From: Calliphora vicina
Taxonomy: Eukaryota > Arthropoda > Insecta > Diptera > Calliphoridae
NCBI RefSeq assembly: GCF_958450345.1
Contig: NC_088782.1
Span: 121,255,980-121,319,979, forward strand
Reading direction: 5' to 3'
Length of the DNA: 64,000 nt
Part shown: in pieces, positions 1 through 10,250 of the stretch
Layout: every line of letters starts with the position of its first letter
Position numbering within the stretch: position 1 is the first letter of the stretch
Notes under the pieces: generated by a model
The model's input: only the letters and a program-made list of their open reading frames with translations
Told to the model about the DNA's origin: nothing
Databases searched by the model: none
Position numbers and translations under genes: made by a program

Positions 1-62
1 AAATTGTTTGTCTTTCTCAAGCAATTTTCTATAGAAAATTGTTTGTCTTTCTCAAGCAATTT
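1..62. repeat. Edge of a 35-bp minisatellite array (dyad type)
   Basis: Nearly two copies of a unit with exact 35-bp spacing: GTTTGTCTTTCTC recurs at 6 and 41. The units are joined by the palindrome TTTTCTATAGAAAA. The array is cut by the window edge, so its real length is unknown. The link palindrome is the one seen in the arrays at 2.3, 34.6 and 49.6 kb. Confidence 0.75.
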
Positions 63-272
63 GCAATAGCAAAAGTGTCTTAATTTATTTCTGTGATCGA
101 GATAACAAACTTAATAGGCCTAGTTTTTCTTATTCCCATATGTCGTTTAAATGTCTCTTTTTCTTAAACAAATCCATTTCATGTCAAATGTTAATCAAAT
201 AAAAGCTGAAAATAACTCTGTAAAAAAGAAGTGTATTAATTTTCTCAATCTCCGATAGAGACAATAATACAA

Positions 273-308
<36 letters not shown>

Positions 309-2170
309 GCAACAATCTGTATATATTTTAAGCAAGGCAGCTGCACTAATTATACGTCTGTCAAAATGCCAATTTTAATCGCCACATATAACTACTACGT
401 GCGTACATACACGATCTTCCCATGGTCATCTCATCTCAAATATAAAGATGATAATCAAACATACAAGAAATCGCTAAAGCAACTAAGCAACGTCATCGTC
501 ATCATCAGCATGATCATCAGAAATATCATCCTGGAGCAAAAAGAAAATCGAAAAATCTAAGCAGCAAACTAACAAGTGCATAAAGCACACAAACGGCATC
601 TTGAAGCACAAAATGCCAGTGCTCTTGCAGTGTTTGTAAATTTGTGCAAATGCTCTACAAATGACTGTGTATATTTGATATTTTATAATAAATTTTTAAT
701 CCTTCTTAGTTAGACATTTTAGTTGACTAGTGTTACAAATTTTTTGTCTGCCTCATATATAAAGTTGTATAGATTCATTCAAATGTTTGTTTGTTCAGGG
801 TTTCTACGTGGATTTGGAGCAATTGGGATTTCACAGTCCGCACAGCTGGAATATTTAGCTGCCTGTATTTTTGTGTTGGCATTTGTATATCTAGCTTAGA
901 GATTTTTGGTGTGTTTGCTGCTGCCACTGATTTCATTTTAATTAAACCTTACGCTTATATGGTGAGCTAATTACTGTAGACTGCATAGTGCTGCTGTGAC
1001 TGAGTTTGAAATATAACTAGACAGTTGAAAATTCATAATGAATTTGAGTTGAAGTTGAGCTTGTCATGCTTAAAAATAGGCTTAATATTTAAATCGTCTT
1101 TGTTAGTTTCTAGGCTGTTTGCTGGGAAGATATGGGTTAAAAATTGTTTTAGCACAGGGTGGGGAAAATAATAAAATAGTTCAAAATCTCAAAATTCCAA
1201 GTTTGTAAAACTTAGTATACAGGTCTTTTATGGTCACACAAAATTTAAAATTGCTCGGGAAACTTAAATTAAAGACAATAGATGCCTCTAAAAATGTTTT
1301 AAAGATTCTAGAAGAGGTTGTTAGAAAACTGACCACTAAACCGCAAAGAGTTAAAGGCCTTTAAAGCCACTTGTAATTAATAAAATTGCTTATTTAAACA
1401 ACAATTAATTTACCTTAATTTATAGTTAAAAAAAATTCAAAGAAAATAATTGCTTCATAAACCAACTACCTTTATTTTCAATTTACTTACAACAAATTAA
1501 TATGCCGGCACTTACACCTCCATTTCTTTTTTCAATTTTAAAAATATATTAATAGCAAATTGCAGAAAAAAAGCTTTTAGAAGAAAAACAAAATTAGGGT
1601 GTTAACAAAGAAAAACAAAAACTATCATATATTAGACATAATCGAGCCACACCTTTTAAAGGAAGAAAACAGCAAAATGTTCTTTAAATAAAAACAACTC
1701 AACAGCAGCAAAAACAACAAATAAAACAACTACAAAGTAAGAAAAACAAAAACACTTTACATGTTGCAGAAAAAAACAACAACAAGCTAACAAATAACAC
1801 CAGCAACAAGCAAAGAAAAAACCTATCTTAACAATAAACAACTTATTTGCAACTTACCACCTGATACACATAACAAACATTGCAGCTAGTACAGAGATAG
1901 TCCTCAATATATGTTGAGTCTGAGTGTAGGTTTCATTTGTTTGTGTAACAAAGTTTGTTGCATGTTGCAATATGTTCTCTTAGCTGTTGCTGCAGACATG
2001 AGTTGTATTAAGTAAATGCTTACTTGTTGCTTGTTTAACGTAAATTGCTGCCAACAATATCAATATTTATTCAAACGATAACACCTTCTGATTTACAACT
2101 CTGTTCGGCATATTTTTTTTTTCCTTTTTTGCGGTGGTTGTTGTTTTAGGCTTTTATAGAGACTTTGATT
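63..2170. other. AT-rich single-copy stretch, no gene seen
   Basis: Only short random open frames and AT-rich sequence are visible. There is a (TAA)n microsatellite at about 276-306 and a CAA/A-rich stretch at about 1675-1850. I see no conserved protein motif, splice-flanked exon or RNA gene. Confidence 0.5.
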
Positions 2171-2171
2171 T

Positions 2172-2240
2172 TTATACTCATCATCCAATAAGATGGGGGT
2201 ATATTGATTTTGTCAATCTGTTTGTAACAATTCGATCAAT
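2172..2240 (+). mobile_element. 5' fragment of a DINE-like interspersed element
   Basis: TATACTCATCATCC and GATGGGGGTATA form an imperfect gggtata-type hairpin, followed by a 'tttgtaacaattcg' stretch. This is the layout at the start of the better preserved copies at 8.4, 43-44 and 52.6 kb. The body is missing; the dyad minisatellite starts about 90 bp downstream. Family assignment rests on resemblance only. Confidence 0.4.
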
Positions 2241-2329
2241 AACTCATTTTTGAATTCCCGACTCTCAACTGAAAGGACAACACTGCTCCTGCCAACAGGC
2301 ATCTGTCAGTTGACTCCTGTCAAAATAGG

Positions 2330-3672
2330 AAAACGGTCTTCTCAAGACAGTTTTTCTATAGGAAAACAGTGTCTTCTGAAGACAGTTTTTCTATAGGAAA
2401 ACAGTGTCTTCTGAAGACAGTTTTTCTATAGGAAAACAGTGTCTTCTGAAGACAGTTTTTCTATAGGAAAACAGTGTCTTCTGAAGACAGTTTTTCTATA
2501 GGAAAACAGTGTCTTCTGAAGACAGTTTTTCTATAGGAAAACAGTGTCTTCTGAAGACAGTTTTTCTATAGGAAAACAGTGTCTTCTGAAGACAGTTTTT
2601 CTAAAAGGAAAACAGTGTCTTCTGAAGACAGTTTTTCTAAAAGGAAAACAGTGTCTTCTGAAGACAGTTTTTCTAAAAGGAAAACAGTGTCTTCTGAAGA
2701 CAGTTTTTCTAAAAGGAAAACAGTGTCTTCTGAAGACAGTTTTTCTAAAAGGAAAACAGTGTCTTCTGAAGACAGTTTTTCTAAAAGGAAAACAGTGTCT
2801 TCTGAGGACAGTTTTTCTAAAAGGAAAACAGTGTCTTCTGAAGACAGTTTTTCTAAAAGGAAAACAGTGTCTTCTGAAGACAGTTTTTCTAAAAGGAAAA
2901 CAGTGTCTTCTGAAGACAGTTTTTCTAAAAGGAAAACAGTGTCTTCTGAAGACAGTTTTTCTAAAAGGAAAACAGTGTCTTCTGAAGACAGTTTTTCTAA
3001 AAGGAAAACAGTGTCTTCTGAAGACAGTTTTTCTATAGGAAAACAGTGTCTTCTGAAGACAGTTTTTCTATAGGAAAACAGTGTCTTCTGAAGACAGTTT
3101 TTCTATAGGAAAACAGTGTCTTCTGAAGACAGTTTTTCTATAGGAAAACAGTGTCTTCTGAAGACAGTTTTTCTATAGGAAAACAGTGTCTTCTGAAGAC
3201 AGTTTTTCTATAGGAAAACAGTGTCTTCTGAAGACAGTTTTTCTATAGGAAAACAGTGTCTTCTGAAGACAGTTTTTCTATAGGAAAACAGTGTCTTCTG
3301 AAGACAGTTTTTCTATAGGAAAACAGTGTCTTCTGAAGACAGTTTTTCTATAGGAAAACAGTGTCTTCTGAAGACAGTTTTTCTATAGGAAAACAGTGTC
3401 TTCTGAAGACAGTTTTTCTATAGGAAAACAGTGTCTTCTGAAGACAGTTTTTCTATAGGAAAACAGTGTCTTCTGAAGACAGTTTTTCTATAGGAAAACA
3501 GTGTCTTCTGAAGACAGTTTTTCTATAGGAAAACAGTGTCTTCTGAAGACAGTTTTTCTATAGGAAAACAGTGTCTTCTGAAGACAGTTTATCTATAGGA
3601 AAACAGTGTCTTCTGAAGACAGTTTTTCTATAGGAAAACAGTGACTTCTGAAGACAGTTTTTCTATAGGAAA
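2330..3672. repeat. 35/36-bp dyad minisatellite, about 38 copies
   Basis: Each unit contains the near-palindrome GTCTTCTGAAGAC, flanked by AAAACAGT and AGTTTTT so that it can fold into a hairpin. Units are joined by a second dyad, TTTTTCTATAGGAAAA. The outer copies have CTATAGG (35 bp). The central 12 copies, from 2601 to about 3000, have CTAAAAGG and run at exactly 36 bp. Being a multiple of three, the 36-bp block stays open in two frames; those frames are pure repeat and not considered coding. The array ends against a mariner fragment. Confidence 0.95.
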
Positions 3673-3680
3673 AGTATTCC

Positions 3681-3836
3681 GGAGGCCCAGTTGGGGTCTC
3701 TACACCTGCAGCAATTGAAAAAATTCACGATATTGTGTTGGCCGATCAGAGATTGAAAGTGCGAGTGGTTGTGAAAGCCATAGGCTTCTCACGTTACTCA
3801 GTGGTTTTAATTTTGAATTTTCACTTGGGTGTGTGA
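3681..3836 (+). pseudogene. mariner-type transposase fragment (HTH region)
   Basis: This frame encodes about 51 residues resembling the second helix-turn-helix of mariner-family transposases, which bind the transposon's terminal inverted repeats. Visible hallmarks are a GxPxxVSTP start, then IEKIHDIVLADQRLKVR, and SVVLILNFHLG near the end, where mariners typically have a 'V..IL...LGM' helix. A stop follows at 3834-3836. Traces of the following 'K..ARWVP' region are not convincing, and the DD34D catalytic domain is absent. The upstream side is replaced at once by the 35/36-bp array, so the N-terminus has been lost or displaced. This is a dead fragment. The family is recognised from motif memory, without a search. 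Confidence 0.65.
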
Positions 3837-3839
3837 AAG

Positions 3840-4750
3840 GTTGCTACACAAAAATGCTGTAGAGCATTTTCTAGTCATCATCTGCCATCTACTGCTTTAA
3901 AAAAAAACTTTTTTGCAACAATTTGCGGCATTCGACATCAGCAAATATGCAATCGATATCAAAACAAAAAATGTGTGTACTTCACAATGTTGTACGGGTA
4001 TTATTAAACACAAAATAGAAGCAATTGCTGACTTGTAAAATGTTTTCCGCAGACAACACAAAAACAGCATATTCTTAAGTGTCTAGTATATCTGTAGTAC
4101 TAGTATTTGTATTATTTTCCTATACACTATAATCATACATAGGAATATTGTTTCTCTTATTAGTTACAATTTTGTTGCTTCGATAGTAAGTTCTATTAAG
4201 AGCTCACACACAAAATAAAATGAAAAGAACATATATAGCTACTGCAAAAACGCAATCTTAGTTAAAAGAAATGAAGCATCTTCATGTGCTATCTAGGCGT
4301 AACAATTTCTTTATTGTATAGAGGAAAAATAAAAGCAAAAAAACTAAACATATGACTAACATGCAAAACTTGCAATTTTCACAGAGAATAGTAAGTAAGT
4401 AATTTTCAAGTTAACACCTTAAAATTGTTGGCTTATGTATAAAGTGTTTTGTGTTTAATATCTATATTTTCTTTCTGGTTACTTCTTTCTAAAAAATCAT
4501 CATTATCCTTTGTAGGCATATTAAATTTCAACTCAATCTAGTGAACAGTCTATAGTTATAGTTAAGCAGATCACTTTCTTTAATATCTTGGCCAAGATCG
4601 TTAAGGAAAAATGTGTAACATGTTAGTTTTGTTCAACATTAGCATAAATTTGTGCCGATTTTATGCTGCCAATTTATTTGGTTTCTTAGCTTGGCGGGTT
4701 GGTTGCTGGTGATGGTGTGAAACGAAACCCAGCAAAAGTTGTGGTAGGAA
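3840..4750. other. AT-rich stretch, no gene seen
   Basis: No coding motif, repeat array or RNA gene is recognised. The sequence is unremarkable AT-rich DNA between the mariner fragment and the interspersed-element fragment near 4.76 kb. Confidence 0.4.
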
Positions 4751-4754
4751 AAAA

Positions 4755-4825
4755 ATTTCATATCCTACACCACCATAGTGGGTAGGAAAAAGATGTCCGT
4801 CTGTCTGTCCGTCTTCCTGGTTGGC
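4755..4825 (+). mobile_element. Fragment of a DINE-like element (52.6-kb subfamily)
   Basis: CCTACACCACCATAGTGGG is followed by 'agatgtccgtctgtctgtccgtc'-type sequence. The copy at 52557-53292 has the same order (CCTACACAACCATAGTGGGG, then a tccgtccgtc block). Most of the intervening sequence is deleted. It abuts the non-LTR remnant. Confidence 0.5.
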
Positions 4826-4939
4826 AGATATAAACATGTACCTAATGCCAACACTGGACCGAACACGATCACCGTATCAGAGGATCTTGACGTACACGCA
4901 GCTACATCAAAGAGGGCCACGTCGGGACCAAAGCGAAGT

Positions 4940-5885
4940 GATGACCAATGCAGTCTGCAAGCACAACACCCAAGGTGCTGTCCGCAATCTCCTGCACACG
5001 AGCTACCGCGATTGTTGCCAAAGTTCCAGCAAGCAAGCCTAGTAATAAGCGGCAAAGGTCAGGTAAAACGCAGGTGTCTAAGAGTAAGCGGCTAAAACCA
5101 TCAACTAGCTTAACATCACAGATTGTAGTCAACCTGAGGGAAAATTACAGCGTCCATATGGCTGCTTCTGGAGGAGATCTTGCGGGCGCTAGTTGACGAA
5201 CTCGAATGTAGTGAGGATGATACAAAATCATGGGGCAAGAAGGGGACTACAGAATTTTGATAGAACATTAAGGATCAGTATACCGACAAAATATGGTTGG
5301 GCCGCTAATTCTGTCCTAAGAAACGTTGTGATCTCAATCTACACTAATGGTTCAAAGACAGAAAAAGGCACGGGATCGGAAGTTTTCTCCCATGAACTGG
5401 ATTCTATTGCCCGATACTTGCACGATTTTCCAGTCAGAGATCTATACCATCTCCACAACCGCGAGAAGTATCCGGGAACTGAATTTTACTTCAATCAAGA
5501 CTCTTAGTTCCAACTTTATTAGGTCGAAATGTCTTCTCAATTGTATCCACTCACTGGCGCAACTGACGACACAACATTACCTCGAGTTTATATAGGTTCC
5601 ACGACATGAGGACATCCGAAGAGATGAAGTTTCTGATGAATGCGCAACCAACGGGTCGTCCCTGGACATAACTCTTGCACATAGGGATATTTAAACTCCC
5701 TTGGTGACCGCATTGAATTTTATGGATCAATGAGCTTTGAGAGACACAGAAGATGAGGAAGAATCATTACAACACCTTCTATATGACTGTCCGGCCTTAT
5801 AAGAACGTAGACTACTACACATTGGTAGAGCTCTTTTTCATGATCTGAACTGTCTCAGAGAAGTGTAAATATGATCAGATTTATT
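4940..5885 (+). pseudogene. Degraded non-LTR retrotransposon with RNase H and C-terminal Cys/His remnant
   Basis: This region is GC-richer than its surroundings. A frame from 5193 to 5507 contains SIYTNGSKTEKGTG at residues 49-62, the first strand of a retroelement RNase H domain. The usual catalytic Asp of TDGS is Asn here, so activity would be lost. Further on, in other frames (a frameshift lies between 5735 and 5749), the block EDEEESLQHLLYDCPAL at 5749-5799 matches the C-terminal 'E..EH.L..CPAL' knuckle of I/R1/Jockey-type elements. It is followed by a stop and then an 'RRLLHIGRALFHDL' tail. Upstream, a KRQRSG...KSKRLKPS basic stretch (about 5040-5100) may come from the first open frame. 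Reverse transcriptase motifs are not visible, so the internal part is deleted. The exact clade is uncertain. Confidence 0.65.
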
Positions 5886-5924
5886 AGAAATACCGCTTGG
5901 TTCTCACGGTGGCCACATCGGTTA

Positions 5925-6325
5925 ATCACCAAATATTATGGTGAATGTGTTCCATTAGTTTCAACGTGCGACTGATGGTTTGTGTGGTTCAGAAGTGGTG
6001 ATTTTGACACGGAAGACAAAGATCGCCCATACCAGCCAAAACAATTTTTAGACCAAAAATTGAGGGCATTATTCCATAAAGATTGTTGTCAAACTCAACA
6101 AGAGCTTGCTTCATCCGCCTTATAGTCCAGACCTTGCCCCGTCCAAATACTATTTGTTTCGATCGATGCAGAATGCTTTCTCTGGGATACAGAGTATCCA
6201 AAATTGGCTTGATTCATTCTTGGCCTCAACCGATGAGCAGTTCATTTGGCTGGAAATCCATATGTCGTCAGGTGGATATTGGTAAGGCGAAGTTAGCTTA
6301 AAGATATTTTGATTACTGTCTCTAC
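5925..6325 (+). pseudogene. Internally deleted mariner transposase
   Basis: The frame from 5925 encodes a mariner N-terminal HTH region: 'YYGECVPLVSTC', a stop at 5973-5975 where Arg is expected, then WFVWFRSGDFDTEDKDRP, and 'QTQQELA' at the end of the helix block. At about 6106-6110 the reading jumps one frame, directly into the C-terminal hallmark HPPYSPDLAPSKYYLFRSM, followed by 'NWLDSFLAS'. A stop lies at 6283, and a 'KRYFDY' end-like motif appears in a shifted frame. The whole central catalytic part carrying the first two Asp residues is missing. In 'APSKYY' Lys stands where mariners have the third Asp. It lies directly downstream of the non-LTR remnant. It is a deletion derivative, not functional. 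Confidence 0.8.
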
Positions 6326-6604
6326 TTTACAACAGTGCATGTATTTCGCTGGGTTCACTCTCTCACACTTTTTCCAAGATATAAAGATATGACAAGCTGA
6401 AAGTAGCTGATTACTATGGCTTAATATTGGCCATGTACCCCCAACTTATTGTAGCAAGTTTGTAAAAATTATAGTTTGTTACAAATCGTATATTTATGGC
6501 TCGTTGATGATGTTCTTGCTGTGTGTGTATATATGAATATAATAATAATTTTTGCCATGTTGTGGGAACTAACTAGTGTTGAACATAATTTTCTCATACC
6601 CAGT

Positions 6605-6670
6605 AGTAGAAACAGCAGTAGTAACAGTGTAGCAGCAGCAATAGTACAAGTAGTAGTAGTAGCAGTTGTT
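6605..6670. repeat. AGT/AGC trinucleotide-rich stretch
   Basis: Imperfect runs of AGTAGT, AGCAGC and GTAGTAGTAG lie about 50 bp upstream of the DINE-like fragment. This is a simple-sequence tract with no coding signal. Confidence 0.6.
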
Positions 6671-6713
6671 GTTTTATATATGCTACTTTTTATATGGTGT
6701 TTCTTCGGTAGTT

Positions 6714-6890
6714 TTTATACCCTTCACCTTGAGTAGCAACGATATATATAAGTTTGTCATTCCGTTTGTAACTTATACATTTTTAATTTTCGACACCATA
6801 AATTATACATATTCTAGATCGTTATAGATAGCGTAGACGTCATGTGTGTCTGTACATTGAAATCAACTTTATATTATGAATATAATTAAT
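6714..6890 (+). mobile_element. DINE-like element, 5' fragment
   Basis: It starts with TTTTTATACCCTTCACCTT, then 'aagtttgtcattccgtttgtaa'-type sequence, a 'tattctagatcgttatagatagcg' block and a tgtgtctgt stretch. The reverse complement of the right end of the 43.1-44.1 kb copy runs in the same order. The Drosophila DINE-1/INE-1 consensus has a comparable 'tatatattcttgatc...gagtcgat...ccatgtccgtctgtc' segment (from memory). The copy breaks off and is followed by the 140-bp tandem block. Confidence 0.6.
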
Positions 6891-7149
6891 ACCGGAATTT
6901 CTTGTTTGTGATTAATTGCATACTATGCCGTTGAAGGTATAAAAAATATCCAGTGATTTTAAAAAATCTTGAAGCTTTTTTTAAGACATTCGCCTATTTT
7001 TAGTTAGACTCCTTATAATGATATGAAAGCTATTTATTATAATAGTTAAAGTAATGCTTCAAATGAGTTATTTTGTTACCATTGTAGATAAAATATATAA
7101 ATATTCGAATATCAAGTGAAACTAATTGTAAGAGTCTTTAAACTTTGTG

Positions 7150-7910
7150 TAAATTACATTGATGCCAGTGTCCTGTTATGCCAGAAATTAAGAAAGGGTG
7201 CCACACCCCTTGTTCCCACCCGTCCCATTTTTGGATAAACTTCATATACTGATAAGAAATTGATTCGTATAAAGTTTGAAGTCTGTCGCAATAATAGTTC
7301 TGCAGATATTCGAAAATACTATATACTTTACATGGAAAGTTCCACGCCCACTTATCCACTGCCGCCCATTTTCATTCTATGTTAAATTATAAGAGAGCTA
7401 TTCGGACAAAGTTGGAAGAATCTAGTAATTATAGATCTCAAGATATTTAGAAATAACTAATTACTTTGTATGGGAGGTGACTCACCCCTAGATCCGATCC
7501 TTCCCATTTTTTTTATTAACTTCTTGCACTGATAGGAAATTAACTCATATGAAGTTTGAAGCCTTTCACATTTACAGTTCTCCAGATATTCGAAAATAAC
7601 TATTTATTTTGTTTGGTAGGTACCACGCCCATTAATTTAATACCGCCCATTTTCAGCCAAACTATATAAAATGATAAGGGTTCTATTCGGACTAAATTTC
7701 AAGACTTCCACAATTATAGTTCACCATATATTTGAAAATAACTATTTACTTTGTATGGGTGGTGTCACACCCCCTGTTCCGATCCGTCCCATTTTTAGTT
7801 AAACTTCAAACAGTGATACGAAATTGATTCGTATAAAGTTTGAATATAGTCACAATTTTAGTTCTGCAGATATTCGAAAATAACTACTTACTTTGTATGG
7901 GTGGTACAAA
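7150..7910. repeat. About 140-bp tandem repeat, alternating two sub-types
   Basis: A block ending in 'attcgaaaataactat.tactttgtatggg' recurs near 7311, 7447, 7587, 7729 and 7871, about 140-143 bp apart. Two variants alternate: one with 'acaccccctgttccgatccgtccc' and one with 'ccacgcccatt...ataccgcccattttc'. The real period is therefore a dimer of about 280 bp. It sits between the DINE-like 5' fragment and the 'aaaatcggttcagcc' block. Confidence 0.75.
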
Positions 7911-8125
7911 TTTTGCCCTCTTTCGTCCCTTTGTGGTCCAAGTTAAGAAAAACTATATAGTCTATTATTGCTTCCAGGTAAACGAATATCTATGTTCCAA
8001 ATTGCAATCAAATCGGTGCAGCCGTTTACTCTTGATTGTTTAAGAACTAAAGGTACCAATTTTAACGGTTTTCCCCCCTTTAAATCTCTTTCTAGTTCAA
8101 GTATTAAAAAACGATATAGCCTATT

Positions 8126-8385
8126 GACGCTTCCAAGTAAGGAGTAAGGATCTATCTATGTCCCAAATTTCAATAAAATCGGTTTAGGCGTGATGCTCAA
8201 ACAAACCAACAAACAAACTTACAAAGACATTTATATATTTATATAGATGACGCTTCCAAGTAAGGATCTATATATGTCCCAAATTTCAATAAAATCGGTT
8301 CAGCCGTTTAGGCGTGATGGCCAAACAAACCAACAAACCAACAAACTTACAAAGACATTTATATATTTATATAGATATATAGATA
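8126..8385. repeat. Direct duplication of about 125 bp
   Basis: GACGCTTCCAAGTAAGG starts both copies (about 8127 and 8248). Both run through CAAATTTCAATAAAATCGGT and end in ACATTTATATATTTATATAG. The 'aaaatcggttcagccgttt' motif with 'caaacaaacttacaaa' is common in tails of insect retroposons; this assignment is inference. Confidence 0.75.
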
Positions 8386-8760
8386 TATTCTGGATCGTTA
8401 TAGATAAAGGAGTCGATATAGCCATGTCCGTCTGTCCGTCTGTATGTTGAAATCAACTTTCCGAAGACCCCAAATAACTTACATACACGATCCATGCATC
8501 AATATCTCCGGAATCGGTTTCTATTTAAAATCGGTCCACAAATGGCTGAGATATAAGGAAAAAATCAGGACAACCTCGACTTTTAACCTATATCTGGATT
8601 ACTAAGTCTTTAATATAGACAATATGGATATCTAATGATAAGACCTTTGCAACGACGTATATAACATAGTAAGTTGGACCTACAATGGGTGAAAATCGGA
8701 AAAAAATATTTTTTAACCCGAATTTTTTTTCACCCTACCTTTAGTAATCCAGATATAGGT

Positions 8761-8981
8761 AAAAAATTAAATTTTTTTTCCCAACATTTTTTTGGAATTT
8801 TTTTTTTTTTAAATTGATTTTTTAATTTTTAAAACTAAATATTAAAAAAAAAAATTTTAAAAAACTAAAATTTTTTTATTTTTTAAATTTAAAAAAAAAT
8901 AATTTTTAGTTTTAAAAATTAAAAAATCAATTTAAAAAAAAAAGTTCCAAAAAAATGTTGGGAAAAAAAATTTAATTTTTT
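8761..8981. repeat. AT-rich inverted repeat with arms of about 75 bp
   Basis: Left arm 8761-8838 carries TTTCCCAACATTTTTTTGGA; right arm 8905-8981 carries its complement TCCAAAAAAATGTTGGGAAA. The arms end in AAAACTAAA and TTTAGTTTT. The loop is about 65 bp. It lies inside the DINE-like copy. Confidence 0.8.
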
Positions 8982-9002
8982 TTTTTTATTTGACGAAAAA
9001 GA

Positions 9003-9178
9003 CGTAACCACTAAATAAAATACATTTGAATTCTTTTATTTATTTCAAAAACATATTTTACTTAGGATGATTCAAAACAAAAAATTTAGTTTTATTTTAT
9101 TCCATGCTGTTTGATGTTACAAAACACTTGTAAGAGTGAACACGTCAAACAAATTTGTGCTAAAAAAAAGTGGTTACG
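9003..9178. mobile_element. Possible small MITE with 10-bp TIRs
   Basis: CGTAACCACT at 9003-9012 is perfectly inverted as AGTGGTTACG at 9169-9178, enclosing 156 bp of unrelated sequence. It interrupts the surrounding poly-A/T element sequence. I could not define a target duplication. Confidence 0.4.
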
Positions 9179-10250
9179 AAAATCGGAAAAAAATATTTTT
9201 TTTTTCACTAAATATTAAAAACCAAATTTTAAAAAAATAAAATTTTTTTTTAAATTTAAAAAAATAATTTTTTAGATTTTTAAAAATTAAAAAAAAAGTT
9301 TAAAAAACAATTTCGAAAAAAAAAGTAAAAAAAGTTTGGAAAAAAAAATTGTAATTTTGTTTACATAAAAATATTTAAAATTTTTATTTTAAAATATAAT
9401 TTAGTTTCATAAATTAAAAAAAAAAAATCGAAAAAAAAATGTTTCAAAATATTTAAAAAAGTTTGAAAATTATTTTTTTTAATTTTTGATCTATATCGGG
9501 ATTACTAAGTCCTTAATATAGACAATATGGATATATGGATAGATATTTAAAAAACCTTTGCAACGACGTATATAAGACCATAGTAAGTTGGACCTACAAT
9601 GGGTGAAAATCGGAAAAAAATATTTTTAACCCGAATTTTTTTTGTCACCAAAAAAAAAATTTAAAAATCTAGAAATTTTTTCTTAAATTAAAAAAAAAAA
9701 AATTTTTTGTTTTAAAAATTAGAAAAAAAATAAGAAAAATTTGGAAAAAAATTTTAATTTTAAAATTTTTATTTTAAAATATAATTTTTAAAAATTAAAA
9801 AAAAAAAAATTTCCAAAATATTAAAAAAGTTTGGAAAAAAATTTTAATTTTTGACCTATATCTGGAGTCTTTAATATAGATAATATGGATATCTAATGAT
9901 AGATATTTCAAAGACCTTTGCAATGACGTATATAAGACCATAGTAAGTTGGACCTACAAAGGGTCAAAATCGGAAAAAATATTTTTTAACACGAATTTTT
10001 TTTTTCAACAACAAATTTTTTTTTCACTAGAATTAAAAAAAAAAAAAAAAAAGATTTTTAGTTTTAAAAACTAAAAAAAAAAATTTAAAAAACAATTTGG
10101 AAAAAAAAAAATTCCAAAAATTTAAAAAAAAAGTTTGAAAAATATTTTAATTTTGTTTAACTAAAAATATTTAAAATTTTTATTTTAAAGTATAATTTGC
10201 TGAAGGGTATATAAGAATCGGCCCAGCCGAATATAGCTCTCTTACTTGTT

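Larger units (their letters stand above)
8385..10248 (+). mobile_element. DINE-like element, expanded copy
   Basis: It begins at 'tattctggatcgttatagata', then 'gagtcgatatagccatgtccgtctgtccgtctg' in pieces, then 'gttgaaatcaactttc'. It ends in GGGTATATAAGAATCGGC and 'cgaatatagctctcttacttgtt'. An internal segment ('tatatctgg', 'aatatagacaatatggatat', 'aagttggacctacaa') is present three times, near 8583, 9483 and 9850, separated by poly-A/poly-T rich filler. The copy is therefore internally amplified compared with those at 43 and 45 kb. No protein is encoded. Confidence 0.7.

Noticed and set aside
2544..3073. Two overlapping 164-codon frames
   Set aside because: Translations of the 36-bp repeat block; they stop where 35-bp units resume.
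4765..5132. Several overlapping 73-105 codon frames on both strands
   Set aside because: They lie over a DINE-like fragment and the degraded non-LTR element; only the RNase H and C-terminal blocks further on are recognisable.
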